A stretch of 64,000 nt of DNA. It comes from Aporrectodea caliginosa (lineage: Eukaryota > Annelida > Clitellata > Crassiclitellata > Lumbricidae). The position numbers were made by a program, and so were the translations under genes. The DNA is taken from assembly GCA_020284085.1 (NCBI GenBank), contig JACEVL010000495.1, positions 2,191,028-2,255,027 of the forward strand. Reading direction: 5' to 3'. The notes beneath the pieces were generated by a model that saw nothing but the letters and a program-made list of their open reading frames with translations, was not told the origin of the DNA and made no database searches. Shown here in pieces: positions 10,654-23,062 of the stretch. How positions within the stretch are numbered: position 1 is the first letter of the stretch; each line of letters begins with the position of its first letter.

Positions 10654-11075
10654 CTTTCGCATGCCCTGAGCATCCAACTGGCCAGTATCCATAGCGACAG
10701 CATCAGTACCAGCAGCACCGTTCCTGGGCAGATGGTCATGAGCGTCTTGAGGACGAACCGCGTGTTGAAGGTGATACGGTTGAGTGCACCGATGCTCCGT
10801 GACGATGCATCGGAGAAGAGGCGGCTGTGGAGGAGGAGGACCCGACAGACGAGGTACAACCGGAAGAACATCGGAAGAGAGAGGATGAGGTCGACGGGGA
10901 CCTCCGTCGACGTCACCGTCTGACTGGAGTCATCGTGTCGTAGCGTCCACGTGAAGGGAAAGTCACCGGGAATGGGGTGGACGAGGCAGATGAGCAGCTC
11001 GACGGATACCTGGACGACCCTCTGAGCGGACACGGCGATCCGCCAATCGTCGATGCAATTGTCGATAATGAACAG
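10654..11075 (-). CDS. SK (KCNN) channel exon 3: S3, S4, S4-S5 linker, S5
   Basis: A 422-bp exon of 140 codons plus 2 bases. The acceptor is TTGGTTGCAG before 11075 and the donor is GTAGTA after 10654. It encodes [14 protein letters not shown], an S3 segment with [15 protein letters not shown], and the S4 region [20 protein letters not shown]. It continues with the S4-S5 linker [20 protein letters not shown], which in SK channels contacts the calmodulin N-lobe, and S5 ([15 protein letters not shown]). S4 has few Arg residues, as expected for a Ca2+-gated, voltage-insensitive channel. The S3-S4 loop ([11 protein letters not shown]) is divergent, as is usual for this loop. In-frame codons 5' of the acceptor belong to the intron. 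Confidence 0.95.
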
Positions 11076-11111
11076 CTGCAACCAATTAGAGTAACTCATT
11101 CATTAAAAAAA

Positions 11112-11330
11112 AATCAATCAATCAATCAATCAAAAATGTTTATTGGCACCAAAGAACGTTGCAACATAACAGAGTAACAGTCATCTCACAAAATATACAT
11201 CAAATAGATTAAATCGTAATAGATTAAACTAGACAACATTCAATGGGTACCAAAAGGAGGAGCCCAAAAGGGGCCAAAGTCCCGCTTGGAAGGGCCACCT
11301 ATGTAACTTGGATCAGTTTGAGACAGCAGT
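11112..11330 (-). mobile_element. Probable LINE 3' UTR with (TTGA)n tail
   Basis: Read on the minus strand, a region containing GGTGCCAATAAACATTTTT ends in five TGAT units. This is the normal layout of a non-LTR 3' end. No coding remains. It lies immediately upstream of SK exon 3. Confidence 0.5.
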
Positions 11331-11447
11331 AAAAAATAACTGTTGTGATTGTCGTATCATGGATACTCAATAGGACCATTTCAAAAGAGGACATTATTTT
11401 ACTTAACTTAACTATCTTAACTACAGACAGATGCTTCTATCATTTCA

Positions 11448-11800
11448 GGAATTTATATAGCGCCCCTTCAAGAAGCCTACTCAGAGTTGCTCCCAATCCA
11501 ACCACGGTGGTATATATACAAATAAGCCTCAAGGAACCTGTATATAGAATGTAGATGAATTATCCCTAGGTAACAGGCGTATCTCCAACGGGAGACCATT
11601 CCAGACAGAAGGACCTATATACAACTGAGAAAGAACGACGCTGACAGGTTTTAGGTTCTAGCAGGAGGAACCAAAAGCTATCCGCTATAATAGAGGCAGA
11701 GCGAAGGGCTCTGCGAACCAGCACATCAGATAATAGGACAACAGAGCTCACGTAGATAGGCCGGAGCATAGCCAAGGAGGCAATGTAACCAGCGTAACTG
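11448..11800 (-). mobile_element. Degenerate LINE 3' fragment (same family as 3,085-4,203)
   Basis: The plus strand begins TTTATATAGCGCCCCTTCAAG, then CTACTCAGAGTTGCTCCC. Further in, the minus strand reads CQRRSFSVVYRSFCLEW, comparable to RQRRAFSIVGPSLWNGL of the better copy. Confidence 0.75.
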
Positions 11801-12829
11801 CGATTGTAATGCCAGATTTATGTAGCGTCTTTCCCGGGGAGAATGGCTTCCGATCTGAGAACACAAAGAGACCATCGAATAGAATGGTTCTTGAATCTCT
11901 AGCGCTCATATAGAAAAGATTCAAAGAAATACCGAGGAGGTATAGTCTACTACACACAGCCAATCAATAATTAAGTGGTTAATCGTAATGTAATGTAAAT
12001 AGCAAAATTTTCAACACTTTATTTGAAGCGTCCATCGATTGATATATTGTGCCTCTAGTAGCGCTACAGAAGTCATTACATCAGCATACGTTGGATTAGA
12101 AAAGCAGGAAAGGAGGGAAAAGGGAAAATATCTAAATTGGAAACGGAAGTAACACAAATATAATTATCACGATCATAAAATTGGATATCTTCAATACGTG
12201 TTTCACATCTTATAAGTTATAAGTAAGTAAGTAAGTAAATAAGTATGTATATATATATTGAACCAACTGCCTTTTCGCACCGTGGGGTACATGCATTGGA
12301 TAAAATATAACATTCTACAATGTAATTATGAACGATTTTCTCGTTAGATTGTCTGCCCGGGGATGATACAGTCATGCAGTCGTGGGCGTAGGGAGTAAGG
12401 AAACGTCTTTAGTGGGGGTGGGTGGGGAGGAGCCGATGCAACACGTGGACCGGGTTCCCCAGGGCCGCAGTAAAGAGGCCCACATCGGTGGTACGGCACA
12501 GTTTCTCAAATGTACACACGCACATTATAGTCTACATAGGCTACGTACAAACATAGAAGCACACCTGTCTATATGCTATATACAGGAACATATATGCAAA
12601 CCCTTACACGCTCATAAATTTATACAGCTATGCGGAAACATAATATCATGTACACATGTCTACAGACAGATACAAATTGGGAACGTAAACTCATGATAGG
12701 GTGCACATGTGTAAACGCTTAATGCTACCACACGTATTTACCGGTCAATATGAGTTTGGTAAAAATAATATAATTATGGTTGTATGCACATACACACACG
12801 TTCACTGCTACCTCCGAAAAAACCACGAA

Positions 12830-12831
<2 letters not shown>
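11801..12831. other. SK intron 2 sequence without recognisable genes
   Basis: AT-rich intron. A GTAAGTAAG run lies at 12,222-12,250, and a G-rich stretch with GTGGGCGTAGGGAG at 12,382-12,430 could be a degraded hAT end. No supported feature. Confidence 0.6.
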
Positions 12832-12882
<51 letters not shown>

Positions 12883-13172
12883 GAGGCAGAGGCAGAGGAA
12901 GAGGCAGAGAAAGAGGCAGAGAAAGAGGAAGAGAAAGAGAAAGAGGAAGAGGAAGAGGAAGAGGAAGAGGAAGAGGAAGAGGCAGAGGAAGAGGCAGAGA
13001 AAGAGGAAGAGGAAGAGGAAGAGGCAGAGGCAGAGGCAGAGGCAGAGGCAGAGGCAGAGAGGCAGAGGCAGAGGCAGAGGCAGAGGCAGAGGCAGAGGCA
13101 GAGGCAGAGGCAGAGGCAGAGGCAGAGGCAGAGGCAGAGGCAGAGGCAGAGGCAGAGGCAGAGGCAGAGGCA
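12832..13172. repeat. (AT)n followed by GAGGCA/GAGGAA hexanucleotide array
   Basis: About 45 bp of AT is followed by roughly 290 bp of GAGGCA and GAGGAA/GAGAAA 6-mers. Variant types are clustered: mixed GAGGAA/GAGAAA on the left, nearly pure GAGGCA on the right. It produces long Arg/Gly, Ala/Glu, Pro/Leu or Ser/Ala frames that are artefacts. Confidence 0.95.
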
Positions 13173-14860
13173 GACACTCGGTTGGATTCCGGGGATGGTG
13201 GAGTGAATAGGTGGTGCGTTATTATCTCTGGCCGGATGGCAGTGCTGTGAAGAGACGAAGAGGTCGTCCCCAAGAGCGCATCACCAGGGCTTCCCAGACT
13301 GAATACTCAGGGCTGGCCTCTCACCAGACGAGGTCGAGAGAGAGCGCCAGGAACATCGCTTTGTAGCACTTACACAGAACAGGAGATGCAGGCTTTAGGC
13401 TAACACAACTTAAGGAGAATAACTCACGTGAGCTATAAAATTGATGTAGGCCTAAAGGAAAGAGTTCGTCCTTTTTATGCCGACCGTATAGTATAGGTCT
13501 CTACCCTGCTCATGTTTCATTGAATTGATCGGATGAGATCGTTCACCACCGCTGCCCGTTTAAATGGACGCCACTCGATTAAAGGTCTACGTGAACTCCG
13601 CCTCTGATCGTACTCTGTCAGTGCCAGTCCCAAGCCTGGATGAAGGAGGAGGGCGACGCTAATGATCCTTGTTGTCACACAGTGTCGTTAAACTGAAACT
13701 AGGCTACTAAGGTCTGCGTGTACGGACCGTAATAGCCTCAGATTAAAATCTCTGCACCAACACACCATCGATATGCGAATCGGCATCCTCACGAGCAGTA
13801 GCGCTTGGGACGTATGCTTTATGTAGTGTAGCCAACCGAACCAGAGATATTCATGAGAACAAAATATACGTGCATTCAACAGAGGGAATGACAGGTATGA
13901 ATAGACCGTAAAACAATGTATTTAGACGAGAAAGACAACCCTGAAAACGTTAGATATCTAAAGCTAAGGCTGGCTGATAAATTATCTTGAGCAGGCAAAC
14001 ATGCTGTGAAAACTCAAGGACAGTAAACAGCTGCGTAGGTAGGCCTATATTAGGCAAGACAACAAAATTATTTTTGAATCATACGCCAACAGGCAATTGG
14101 GATCAAATGATAAATATAGAAAGCGTGGTCGGACAACTTTTTAACTATGCCATTATTAAGTGGCGTAGTGGATGTGAATCGTAGTTTGCCAAATGAAATG
14201 AGTCATCGTTGAGTCATGAATGAGCTGTACAAGTAAAAGCTTTCTGCGATCGTATTTCTGTTCTCTTGTAGACCGCATTAATCAAAAAGATACTAGAATG
14301 GCGCCCGCGAGGCTCACAGATAACTTACGCCTAATAAAAAATGTGTGAGAAGCCTTTAACACGGTTCGCCTTACGTTGCCTTCAGAAGTCTCGTAGCCTA
14401 TGTCAAATTGTCAATGCATATGCAAAACTCGATGTTATTAACGTATTGGATGACAGCCGCCCAGTTTAGTCTGCTCGGTCAATTCTTTGATGTTGTTTAG
14501 GTCTAAACTTAGGACTGATCTCTGGATGTCTTTCGCATTAAGATAAGAACCATACAGAAGTCATTAGATTCAGATAGGGAAAAAGAATTAACCAAAGTTG
14601 AAAAGTTCTTCCTTTCATATCTTTTCCTTTGTTCCGGCTTATTTTCTCTACCAAACTCTCTTCATTTCTTCCTTCTTTCTTTTCTTGTTTGCTGATTTTC
14701 GCTTTTCTGCCTTCCATTTTCCCATCCACCGCTTTTAGGCTACCGCTTTTCTTTGCTACTTTGTGTTTCTTGGTTTTCTCTGATCGGTTTCTTTCTTTCC
14801 TCACTTCTTTCTACTGCAGCTCTCATAGCAGCCAAATGACATAAGCAGCGTTGCTACTAC
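13173..14860. other. Intron sequence, nothing recognised
   Basis: SK intron 2. There is a T/C-rich stretch at 14,600-14,800 with TTTCTTTC words. No exon-like frame with splice sites was found. Confidence 0.55.
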
Positions 14861-14861
14861 T

Positions 14862-15260
14862 ACTACTACTATTCCTTTATTTCAAAAACTCGTTGACGCA
14901 AACTCAACAAGATTACAAAATCAACAGTTTAGATATCGATTAGACAAAAAAATAATAGTCAAATAGATAACAGGGTTAGGAATGTATTAGTGACTGAGAC
15001 CTATTGCTAAAGAAAATTATTGTTTAGCCAATACACCATAAAGTACTCTAGGTATGAAATTTCGATCATCCCTATCCGGCAGAGTGAAATCATGAGGCCG
15101 GGGTCGCATATTATAATGACGAGTAATTGCACAACAGACAAAGGGAGAGAGTTTACACATCTGGGTGTAGCAACCGAAAAAGCTCTTTTACCAACAGGAA
15201 CAGTTCTAGTTCTGGGCATGAAAACAGAAAGATGACCTTCCCAACTGTACACGCATGTCA
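14862..15260 (-). mobile_element. LINE 3' fragment (second non-LTR family)
   Basis: The minus strand reads MPRTRTVPVGKRAFSVATPR then CVNSLPLSV, the C-terminal block of an RT (consensus R-RAFS-A-PRLWNSLPLSLR). The 3' end lies next to a (CTA)n run at 14,858-14,872. The frame is broken upstream. A related decayed copy lies near 57,840-58,060. Confidence 0.8.
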
Positions 15261-15597
15261 GGCCAATATTCGACAATGTTGGACAATAATTGTCCAATAT
15301 TATTCAACAATTATTGTTGAATAATAGTGGACCAACATTGGCCAAACGTAGGTGTGCTGGCGGGGTTGAGTTGCGGTATAGTGAAAATAGTGAGGAAAAA
15401 AGTTATTTTAAATAATGTGTTTGACCAGAGTTCAGTGTTTTATGAGTCTCAATTTGAACATAAAGCCAATGCACAAGTTTGTGCACAGAGGTTACATGGT
15501 AAATATATTGACGTTTTAGCTATAACTTTGCATGACAAAATATAAATGTAAATTACATAGTCACTGTGACACAAACGGGTCGCTCATCTGTCCTACT

Positions 15598-15725
15598 GCT
15601 CATTTTACAGTCGCCCACTAGGGAGTGGAAGGCTGAGTCACAGTCTTATGGGCCAGCGGTTGTCGAACCCGCGTTCTTCTGATCTTCGTGCCAACGTGTC
15701 ACCATTCAACCATCTCTCCACCCCA
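15598..15725 (-). mobile_element. tRNA-like SINE
   Basis: The minus strand has an A-box-like GATGGTTGAATGGTGACAC and a B box GGGTTCGACAACC at tRNA-like spacing. No clean cloverleaf was seen, so it is a SINE or tRNA pseudogene rather than a tRNA gene. Confidence 0.55.
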
Positions 15726-15817
15726 AGATGATGCACGATCAGCTTAAAAATAATATCCTACTGAATGCTTGTCAAGCAATGCTCAGAGTGGTGTATGATT
15801 GTAATCATAATTGTAAG

Positions 15818-15880
15818 TGCTTATTTATATAGCGCGTCTTCAAGAAAACTCATAAGAGATGCTCTCGATCTGTCTACGCA
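15818..15880 (-). mobile_element. LINE 3'-terminal fragment
   Basis: TTATTTATATAGCGCGTCTTCAAG followed by a decayed CTCATAAGAGATGCTCTCG, the family 3' signature. Confidence 0.65.
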
Positions 15881-16679
15881 AAACCACGATCGAACACTGT
15901 GTGGTGCATAATGCAAACAAAAGCGGATCAAGTGCGGAACACCACACGTCGTCAAAGAACGAGATGAAAAATCACCATGTAAATATACTTATTGAGTGCG
16001 TGGACTAAGCAAAGATCCTCCTTTCCTTTCATCCTATCTCACAGCCTCCTCCTCCTCTTCCCTGTCTTCCTCCATCCTCTCCCGTCATCTTCCTTCTTTC
16101 CCTAACCTACTTCTCGTGCTACATGTACTGTCTTCCCTTGGACGTGCTACGTATACTTCCGGGATTCACCTTCACGCAATCAGTCATCGTGTCTATCCGA
16201 CGACAGATGGCGTACCTCCGTCTCTCCTCCGCACAGACATGACGTAATTAGACTACGCACGTTCTGCTTCCGGTTACCGACGACGACAGAATTAAGGTAT
16301 TTGCCTCTGGCTTTCATTTCCGCTTGTCCCGACTGGTGTCCCCCTCCCCCAACCTGATTGGTCTCAGCCAAGGCGACGAGTTAGATCAATACTGGTGTAG
16401 CAGTTGACTTTGTTGCGGTGTGTAATTGTTGCTGGTGACTGTTTTTGGCGTTTGGCAGGCAAGCGGTGTTGTTTTAGCGTCTAATAACGACGATGATTAT
16501 GACGACAATGATGAGGATGTTGGCCTAGCCTGCTACGTGGGAGTTATATAACAATGACGAGTGAACGCTGCTCGTCATGGCTTGTCATGACCAGGTTGAC
16601 GTCAACGGCATTTTCAGTCTGCAGACGTCGTTAAATTGCTCGAATCTAACCTGTTTAGCCTACTAAACGGATCACTGAA

Positions 16680-17332
16680 TGCAGTGCTATCGGGAATTAT
16701 TATCGGGAATTATCGACCAAATTAGGGATTTTCAAGTTGGGGAGTTCTTTTTTCGGTTGGAGCACGGACTTCTCTCACCGATATTCACAGATTTCTTGCC
16801 CCACGCTTATGATATACACTCCCACTATACTAGAAATGCCTCCACTTTCCGTTCTGTTAAGGTTCATTCCAACGCTCGGCTCCATACAATCAAGTCTCAG
16901 GGGACACTGATATGGAATGCAATCCCTTCCTATATACTTATGTCTGATAATTTGTTCATCTTTAAAAAAAGATTACGTACACACCTTCTTTTATCTGCAT
17001 AGCATCTTCACATTACCGTGAATGGCACAAAGCCGCATTTAGTTAAGTTCTTAGTTAAGATTATAATTAAGTTTTTCTTTTCATGCAATGATTTGATTTA
17101 ATTAGGCCCTTACCATTAACTTTCTTTCACAGGCCAATAATGAATTTGTTACAGAATACAAAGGCTACTTAAATCCCTTCTGGGTTTCCCTTTTGCTACC
17201 CTGGTTTCTTTTTCTCTTTATGTCGTTATGTGATATATATTGTTGTTATGTTTTTCTGAGTTGCAATTAGATATATATTTCTGTTATGTTTTTGGGTTGC
17301 AATAAATTGATTTGATTTGATTTGATTTGATT
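16680..17332 (+). mobile_element. 5'-truncated LINE with (TTTGAT)n tail
   Basis: The plus-strand frame 16,679-17,002 reads HAYDIHSHYTRNASTFRSV, then SQGTLIWNAIPSYI and FKKRLRTHLLL. This is the C-terminus of a non-LTR RT (consensus NTR-, -G--IWN-LP, FK--LK--L). A 330-bp 3' UTR follows and ends TTGCAATAAA plus about four TTTGAT units. It is in the opposite orientation to the SK gene, inside intron 2. Confidence 0.85.
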
Positions 17333-19684
17333 CCACGTGCTTTTGCAGTCATTCCTATGCCAGCAGATGATGTCATAACCCCATTACGTGGTATTACGAT
17401 TAGGCCTATTCGCAATATCCCGCATCATAATATCTAATTTCGTTAGTCATCTGTGGCCGAACTTATAGACCTCGTGCGGGTCAGTGTTACAAAAATGTTT
17501 CGTTTTGTGCACGGTTAGGAATATAAGCCACAAAATGTGTTCAGTGCGCAGAGCAATACGGCCTGGCGATGTATGTTGTCGTTATTTACTGTGGGTGTTG
17601 CTTGCATTCCGCGTATTTAGAAAGGCGATGATGGAGAGAGCGAAAAAGTTGCTACATTTCCCACGATAGCAGTTCTACGCAACACAAATCTCCAAAATAT
17701 GAACTAGGATAAATGAAAACAAGCCGCGAAGCAAACAGTCGTCTTGAAAACTAGAGAAGGCACGTAGGGTATACAGTATAATAGGACTGTAAAATGGAAA
17801 ATATAAGGTTGATAGTCATATCTTGTTCGGCAATTGCAAGTTTTATTTAATCAATTATCATCTAAAGATTAGAAAACTAACACTATTGTACAAGAATGTA
17901 AGGGAAATTAAGAAACTATACCAAGCGTTTTCAGCTGGGCCTATTCTAAAGGATAACTCTGGAATGTTTAGATTAATGCATGGTATGAAAGAAGAAACGC
18001 GAATATAGCCTAGTGGTTTGAATGCAGTAGCCTACATCAGGCAGATCGTTGGTCACGATGTTATGACTCCAGAATAGAGAACTCCGATGTGTCGATAATA
18101 TTGTGCACTAAATCCGGTTTAAAACGAATTCAGTACGTGACAGCAGGTGTATTGCAGACGGATGATTACTGCTATCCATCGAGTGGAGTTCAGGTGTTGT
18201 TGGTGTCCTCTATAGTTTAATTAGTCCAAAATGTAGTTTTGTTGGAACACTCACTATATAGAGTCTTTAATGTGCCAAACAAAGCTCTGCCAGCTTAAGT
18301 CTGCATGACATTAAATGTAATTCAGAACACAAATTTCATTAACTGCAAAATAAAATACAGAAAACCAGGAGAGTCACCAGTTGCGGCCTCATAGAACATG
18401 GAGCACGACCAACATACAGGAGTACATAGTAACACATACATATACATATATATATGAAGTATGTATTGCACATGTGCACATTAACATGCATAATACGCAT
18501 GCACGTACCTAGGCCTACACAGATATGTACATATGTTTATACTTAAGCAGACTGTTGTATATACACTATAGATTTTAATGGTAGCCAAGTGTGTAGACGT
18601 CATGCAGTGAAAGAGAGTTCCCATCAGACTGCTTCTGCCTCATATTAAACTGAAAGGCAATGGCGTCACTCTTTCTCTTGCGTCCAACTGTGCCAATCAC
18701 TTCCCATGCAGACCTTAATCCGATTATATCGTCAGAAATTACTGTTCGTGTAGTGAAGTAAAAAGTTAGGCAGAACGGTCTACGTGTAGGTCACCACAAC
18801 TGTGCTCAGCTGCAAAGCCAATTTCTAATACATCTTTGGCCACATTAATTTTTTGTTACTTTGATTGCTATTGATTGACAAAGATCAACAACTTATCTGT
18901 TGCGCGTCATCATAAACTCTGAAGCTTCCACTTATAGGTAACAATTGACGCAACAGTAATTTATAAAGCTTTCTTCTCCATTGGACATGTCTGGATAACC
19001 CCTCTGACACAACGCAACGCTAGTGGATAAGCTTGTGCCCTGAGCTTGGCTTTAGAATATAGATCATTATAAATGTTGTGTTTATGCTTACGAATACAAT
19101 TGTGGATTGTGCAGGACGATAAGAAAGAATCACTTTAAAACGACGCAACCGAATTCAAACCCAGTGCGTTTCTGACACTGAGTGAAGAGTGAAGAGTGAC
19201 AAGAGTGGAGAAACCATGCAGATCGACAGTGAACGCAGCCGTCTCCAAAGTATACGAGCATTGAGACTGATTCGATGCTATGGAGAAAGCTTTGGCTTCG
19301 ATTTTCATTAGAGACTATATACAAAGGCGAAGAGTCGCAGAATATGTAGCAACAACAATAAAAGGCAGAACAGAATGACCAACTGACAGAATATCTGTTA
19401 TGCTGACCGGCATTTCTCTGGCTCTGCAACATTATCATCCAGATTCATCACTCGACAATAATCGCCCAATTCTATCGAATTGTTCGGTCGTGAATGGACG
19501 ATATGCCGGATGAAATCCAGGTCACGCCGAAAGGATACTGGAACCAACCATAGCCACCTCGCCCACCATCACTCCCACCACCAGGGTGACCACCACTACC
19601 ACAGCCTCACATATCACCACCACTCTCACTCCCCCAATATCATCACCAAAATACTGCCTCTCCTGCTACTATTACCCCATCTCT
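17333..19684. other. SK intron 2, nothing recognised
   Basis: No frame combined with splice signals or element termini could be supported. TAGGCCTA-type 8-mers are common here, as they are across the window. Confidence 0.55.
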
Positions 19685-19693
19685 ATTACTACA

Positions 19694-19781
<88 letters not shown>

Positions 19782-19792
19782 TAACTGCTACC
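19685..19792. repeat. (CTG/TGC)n and (TAC)n microsatellites
   Basis: About 15 TGC units run into about 16 TAC units. It yields poly-Ala/Thr, Cys/Tyr or Val frames that are not genes. Confidence 0.95.
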
Positions 19793-19974
19793 ACCACATC
19801 AGCAACAACAAAATCACAAACAGCACAACCACAATAGGCAGTGGCAATTAGCTTTAGCTTAACACGATAGAGGAAGATTAAAATTACTGTCTCTTCAAGC
19901 ATAATATTATAATATTTGTTTGCATGTGTTCTGCTATCGTGTCATTTGGTTTGGATTGTAGCTGTTTTGTTTAC

Positions 19975-20070
19975 CTGTATCTGAAGAGCATGATAAGCGA
20001 CGATGAGAGACAACAAGATGAGCGTACTAAGCGTAACCAACGACTTCAGGCAAATGGAATAAAAAGAATC
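19975..20070 (-). CDS. SK (KCNN) channel exon 2: S2 segment
   Basis: A 96-bp exon of exactly 32 codons, phase 0 at both ends. The acceptor is TTTGATGTTGTAG before 20070 and the donor is GTAAAC after 19975. It encodes DSFYSICLKSLVTLSTLILL followed by SLIVAYHALQIQ. This is the S2 helix of SK channels; vertebrate and fly members share the LK-L--LST-ILL-LI-AYH pattern. It joins NIYTK at the end of exon 1 and LFIIDN at the start of exon 3 without disturbing the frame. It sits 9.1 kb upstream of exon 3 and 10 kb downstream of exon 1. Confidence 0.94.
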
Positions 20071-20091
20071 CTACAACATCAAACAACGAGC

Positions 20092-20200
20092 ACACATGTA
20101 GACTAATTAAGACATGTAGACTAATTAAGACATGTAGACTAATTAAGACATGTAGACTAATTAAGACATGTAGACTAATTAAGACTTGTAGGCTAATTAT
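20092..20200 (+). repeat. 18-bp minisatellite, about 6 copies
   Basis: The unit is GACATGTAGACTAATTAA. Five units are perfect and the last has two changes. It begins about 20 bp upstream of the SK exon 2 acceptor, where the branch point and upstream intron sequence of that exon would be. Confidence 0.95.
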
Positions 20201-20234
20201 CTTCCAAACAGTCATGACGAGATCTATCTAACTA

Positions 20235-20320
20235 TCTATGAAATTTATATAGCGCCCCTATATGATGATGCTGATGCTGATGATGATGATGATGATGATG
20301 ACGATGATGATGATGATAGG
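20235..20320 (-). mobile_element. LINE 3'-end remnant fused to (GAT)n
   Basis: AAATTTATATAGCGCCCC runs straight into GATGATGCTGATG repeats. Only the last bases of the family 3' UTR remain. Confidence 0.6.
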
Positions 20321-20445
20321 GCAGTTGCCTTTCGTGGCTCGTTTGTCCAGTCAGATCTTGCCAAGTGAAAAGTCATTCCAAACATTCACCTAACTGTCTC
20401 CGGACAGTTTTAATAGGCTGAGGGATCAGAACTATCTCGGGTAAA

Positions 20446-20600
<155 letters not shown>

Positions 20601-20994
20601 GATTATTTTCTGTCAGTCGTGGTATAGGCAAATGAAAATAAGTGCAACGTTCTTCGAAAATCATATCAGACTAGTGCGGAATTGTTATTATATTTATTTG
20701 ATGTTTCCGAAGCTAAATATAACATGCGTACATTTCGTCTCAATCTGCAGAGGATCAACATCGACGCTAATTGGATCTGGAAAGGAAACCATGTCGACTA
20801 TGTTTAGCACTTAACTGGTCCAGAAACTCTTCTGACTGTGGTTTCTGTCTGAATGACAAAGCTTGTTGTACTTCGGCTTAACGACACTTTTTCATATCGA
20901 AGATGATTAGTGTCGGAGGCAGAGAGCAACCTCGTACTCAACGTTTATATTGCGACCGAGCCACCCGCAGTAAAGATCCGCGAAATTAATCTCT

Positions 20995-21068
20995 GATAAA
21001 CCGACCGAACGGGAATCGAACCCGGGCCGCCGGCGTGACGAGCGGGCTACCAACCCACTCGGCCATTC
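20995..21068 (-). mobile_element. tRNA-like SINE head
   Basis: The minus strand carries TGGCCGAGTGGGTTGGTAGC (A box) and CCGGGTTCGATTCCCG (perfect B box with stem). The variable part is not tRNA-like enough for a functional tRNA call. It could be a Ser/Leu-type tRNA pseudogene. Confidence 0.6.
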
Positions 21069-21169
21069 AGAATCTCTGACAAAGCCTTCAGCAACGCAAT
21101 TAATACGGTTTAAGCAGTTGAAAACAATAGACCTACTGTGTTTTAAAGGTCATGCTCTCGCTCTTGTGC

Positions 21170-21335
21170 TTACTCCTCCTCCCCTTTCACCTCCTCCCCC
21201 TCCTCCTCCTCTCCCTTCCCCTCCTCCCCTTCTCCTCCTTCTCCCTCCTCCTCCCTCCTCCTCCTCCCTCCTCCCTTGTCCACCTCCTCCTCCTTCTCCT
21301 CCTCCTCCTCCTCCTCCTCCTCCTCTCTCTCGTCA
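21170..21335. repeat. (CCT)n-rich pyrimidine tract
   Basis: Imperfect CTCCT repeats, with pure (CTC)n at 21,290-21,325. Confidence 0.93.
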
Positions 21336-21721
21336 GAACTATAGTTATCCTCTGAATTATATTTATAACTGTCGTTCTGTCTGGCCATTGATCTGAACTC
21401 GGAATCGAATCCGAGCCAATATTTACCTTTGCAATATCTCGCTCACAGCTGAATCCCATATGCATGGGATCATCGTCTAATATGAAGTCATTATCTCACA
21501 ATTGCTTGACGCCATCGATTGATAGTTTATCGTCCACTCTCTCAGTCCGCCAATGGCACATCCACACCCTCACCCTCCGACCAACCCACTCATTCATTCA
21601 TACTTTAAATCACATCAACGCCTGATGGCTACACACTGGAATTCACTACATGACTGGATTGTTTGCTGTGCTTCCAGATAAGCCTTGAGTATAAAAGATA
21701 TAAAGGCCTATTGTGTTTCTG

Positions 21722-21722
<1 letters not shown>

Positions 21723-21775
<53 letters not shown>
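21723..21775. repeat. (AT)n microsatellite
   Basis: About 25 AT units in SK intron 1. Confidence 0.97.
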
Positions 21776-21779
<4 letters not shown>

Positions 21780-22127
21780 TCTTAGGCTAGTTCTGTGAGC
21801 GCTGTTATGTTGAACTGATTTGAATGCTAGTAATACTCTATCTCAGTATATCTCTTAAATTACAGAAAGCGAGCCGATGAAGACAAGGCCGAACTGTATT
21901 GACATTTGGAGAATCTCAGCTGCACTTCTTTGACTTCTTCTAAAACGTATCGACAGTTACTGAAGATTGCGACGGTGGCGCTTTATAAATAAATAAACAT
22001 TCTGATTTATGGTCACTTAGGCATCTGAGGCACTGTTCTTAGAAGCAAAAGCCAGGCAGGAAGACGAACGTATTGAATAAACAGTGGGACATTTTATTAC
22101 TGGTTGGTGTATTTTTAGAACACCCTT

Positions 22128-22210
22128 TTGACTGGGCGTCGAACCCCCTACCTGGATTCCCGTAAAGTCAGCCGGGCTTCGGCCGCTTCTGCCCACTTGA
22201 CTCTGTTTAC
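22128..22210 (-). mobile_element. Weak tRNA-like sequence
   Basis: The minus strand has GAGTCAAGTGGGCAGAAG (A-box-like) and GGGGGTTCGACGCCC (B box). The spacing is plausible but no cloverleaf closes. Low confidence. Confidence 0.3.
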
Positions 22211-22853
22211 TCAATGCATTCCGAGTAGCCAGCTGGAACAGGGATTGTTGAGGATGCTGGAGAGGAATGAGGAGGAGGAGGAGGAGGATGGGGATGAGGA
22301 AGCTGAGGGATTAACGCCGTACCAGGGTACGGATCGTGCACCAATGATGGAGAGGTCGAGGAGTGATATGGAACCAGCGTCCATCGTCCGATCTGTGACG
22401 ATTCAGTTGGACTCCGGAATATGATTGCGTGAACGAGAGATCACCGGAGAAGAGCAATACGCTGATGACATCATGAAACGAAACTATTACTACGGTGACT
22501 GTAGACTGGCCTTTCTGACCCTTGTAAAGACCTCACAACGAGCACTTCTACCTATCTTCAACCAGTATAATCTCCTTTTATCCCTTCGCACAATCTGCGA
22601 TCTTCGGGCATCGGTGTTTTGGCTGAGTCCCGATACAGAGCTGTCGCGCATTCTTGGAATGAAACCGACTTCCAATGTTTCTCCATTTTCAACTCAGTTT
22701 TCTCAATGGCTTTTAAACATTTGGATAAGTTCTTCACCCGATGATTGCCTAATCGACTGCAGATTGTCAATTGCCTAAGCAAATTAAAGAAACTGCAACT
22801 TTATGCCTAATATTTGGACCACGGTCGGTAGTTTTCGTCCACGCTCAACTTCG

Positions 22854-22855
<2 letters not shown>

Positions 22856-22893
<38 letters not shown>

Positions 22894-23062
22894 CTCAATC
22901 AATCAATCAATCAAAAAACTTGATATAGCGCCCCTTCAAGATGTCTACTCAGAGGCGCTCCCGGCCCAACCACGGCTGAAAAGAGTAGTTTTCAGAGAGG
23001 CATAAAATGCAGGTGAAGAGTTTCTAGGTAGGAGACGGAGCTCTAGAGGAAGCCCATTAGTC
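22856..23062 (-). mobile_element. LINE 3' fragment with (ATTG)n tail
   Basis: The minus strand reads NGLPLELRLLPRNSSPAFYA, SLKTTLFSRGWAGSASE and stop, then CTTGAAGGGGCGCTATATC and an ATTG/TTGA tail of about 13 units. The frame is intact over the visible part, so it is one of the youngest copies of the 3,085-4,203 family here. Confidence 0.9.

Noticed and set aside
12701..13273. Long ORFs on both strands (Arg/Lys/Gln-, Ala/Glu- or Ser/Ala/Leu/Pro-rich)
   Set aside because: They are translations of AT and GAGGCA/GAGGAA simple repeats in every frame, with no unique sequence of gene-like quality.
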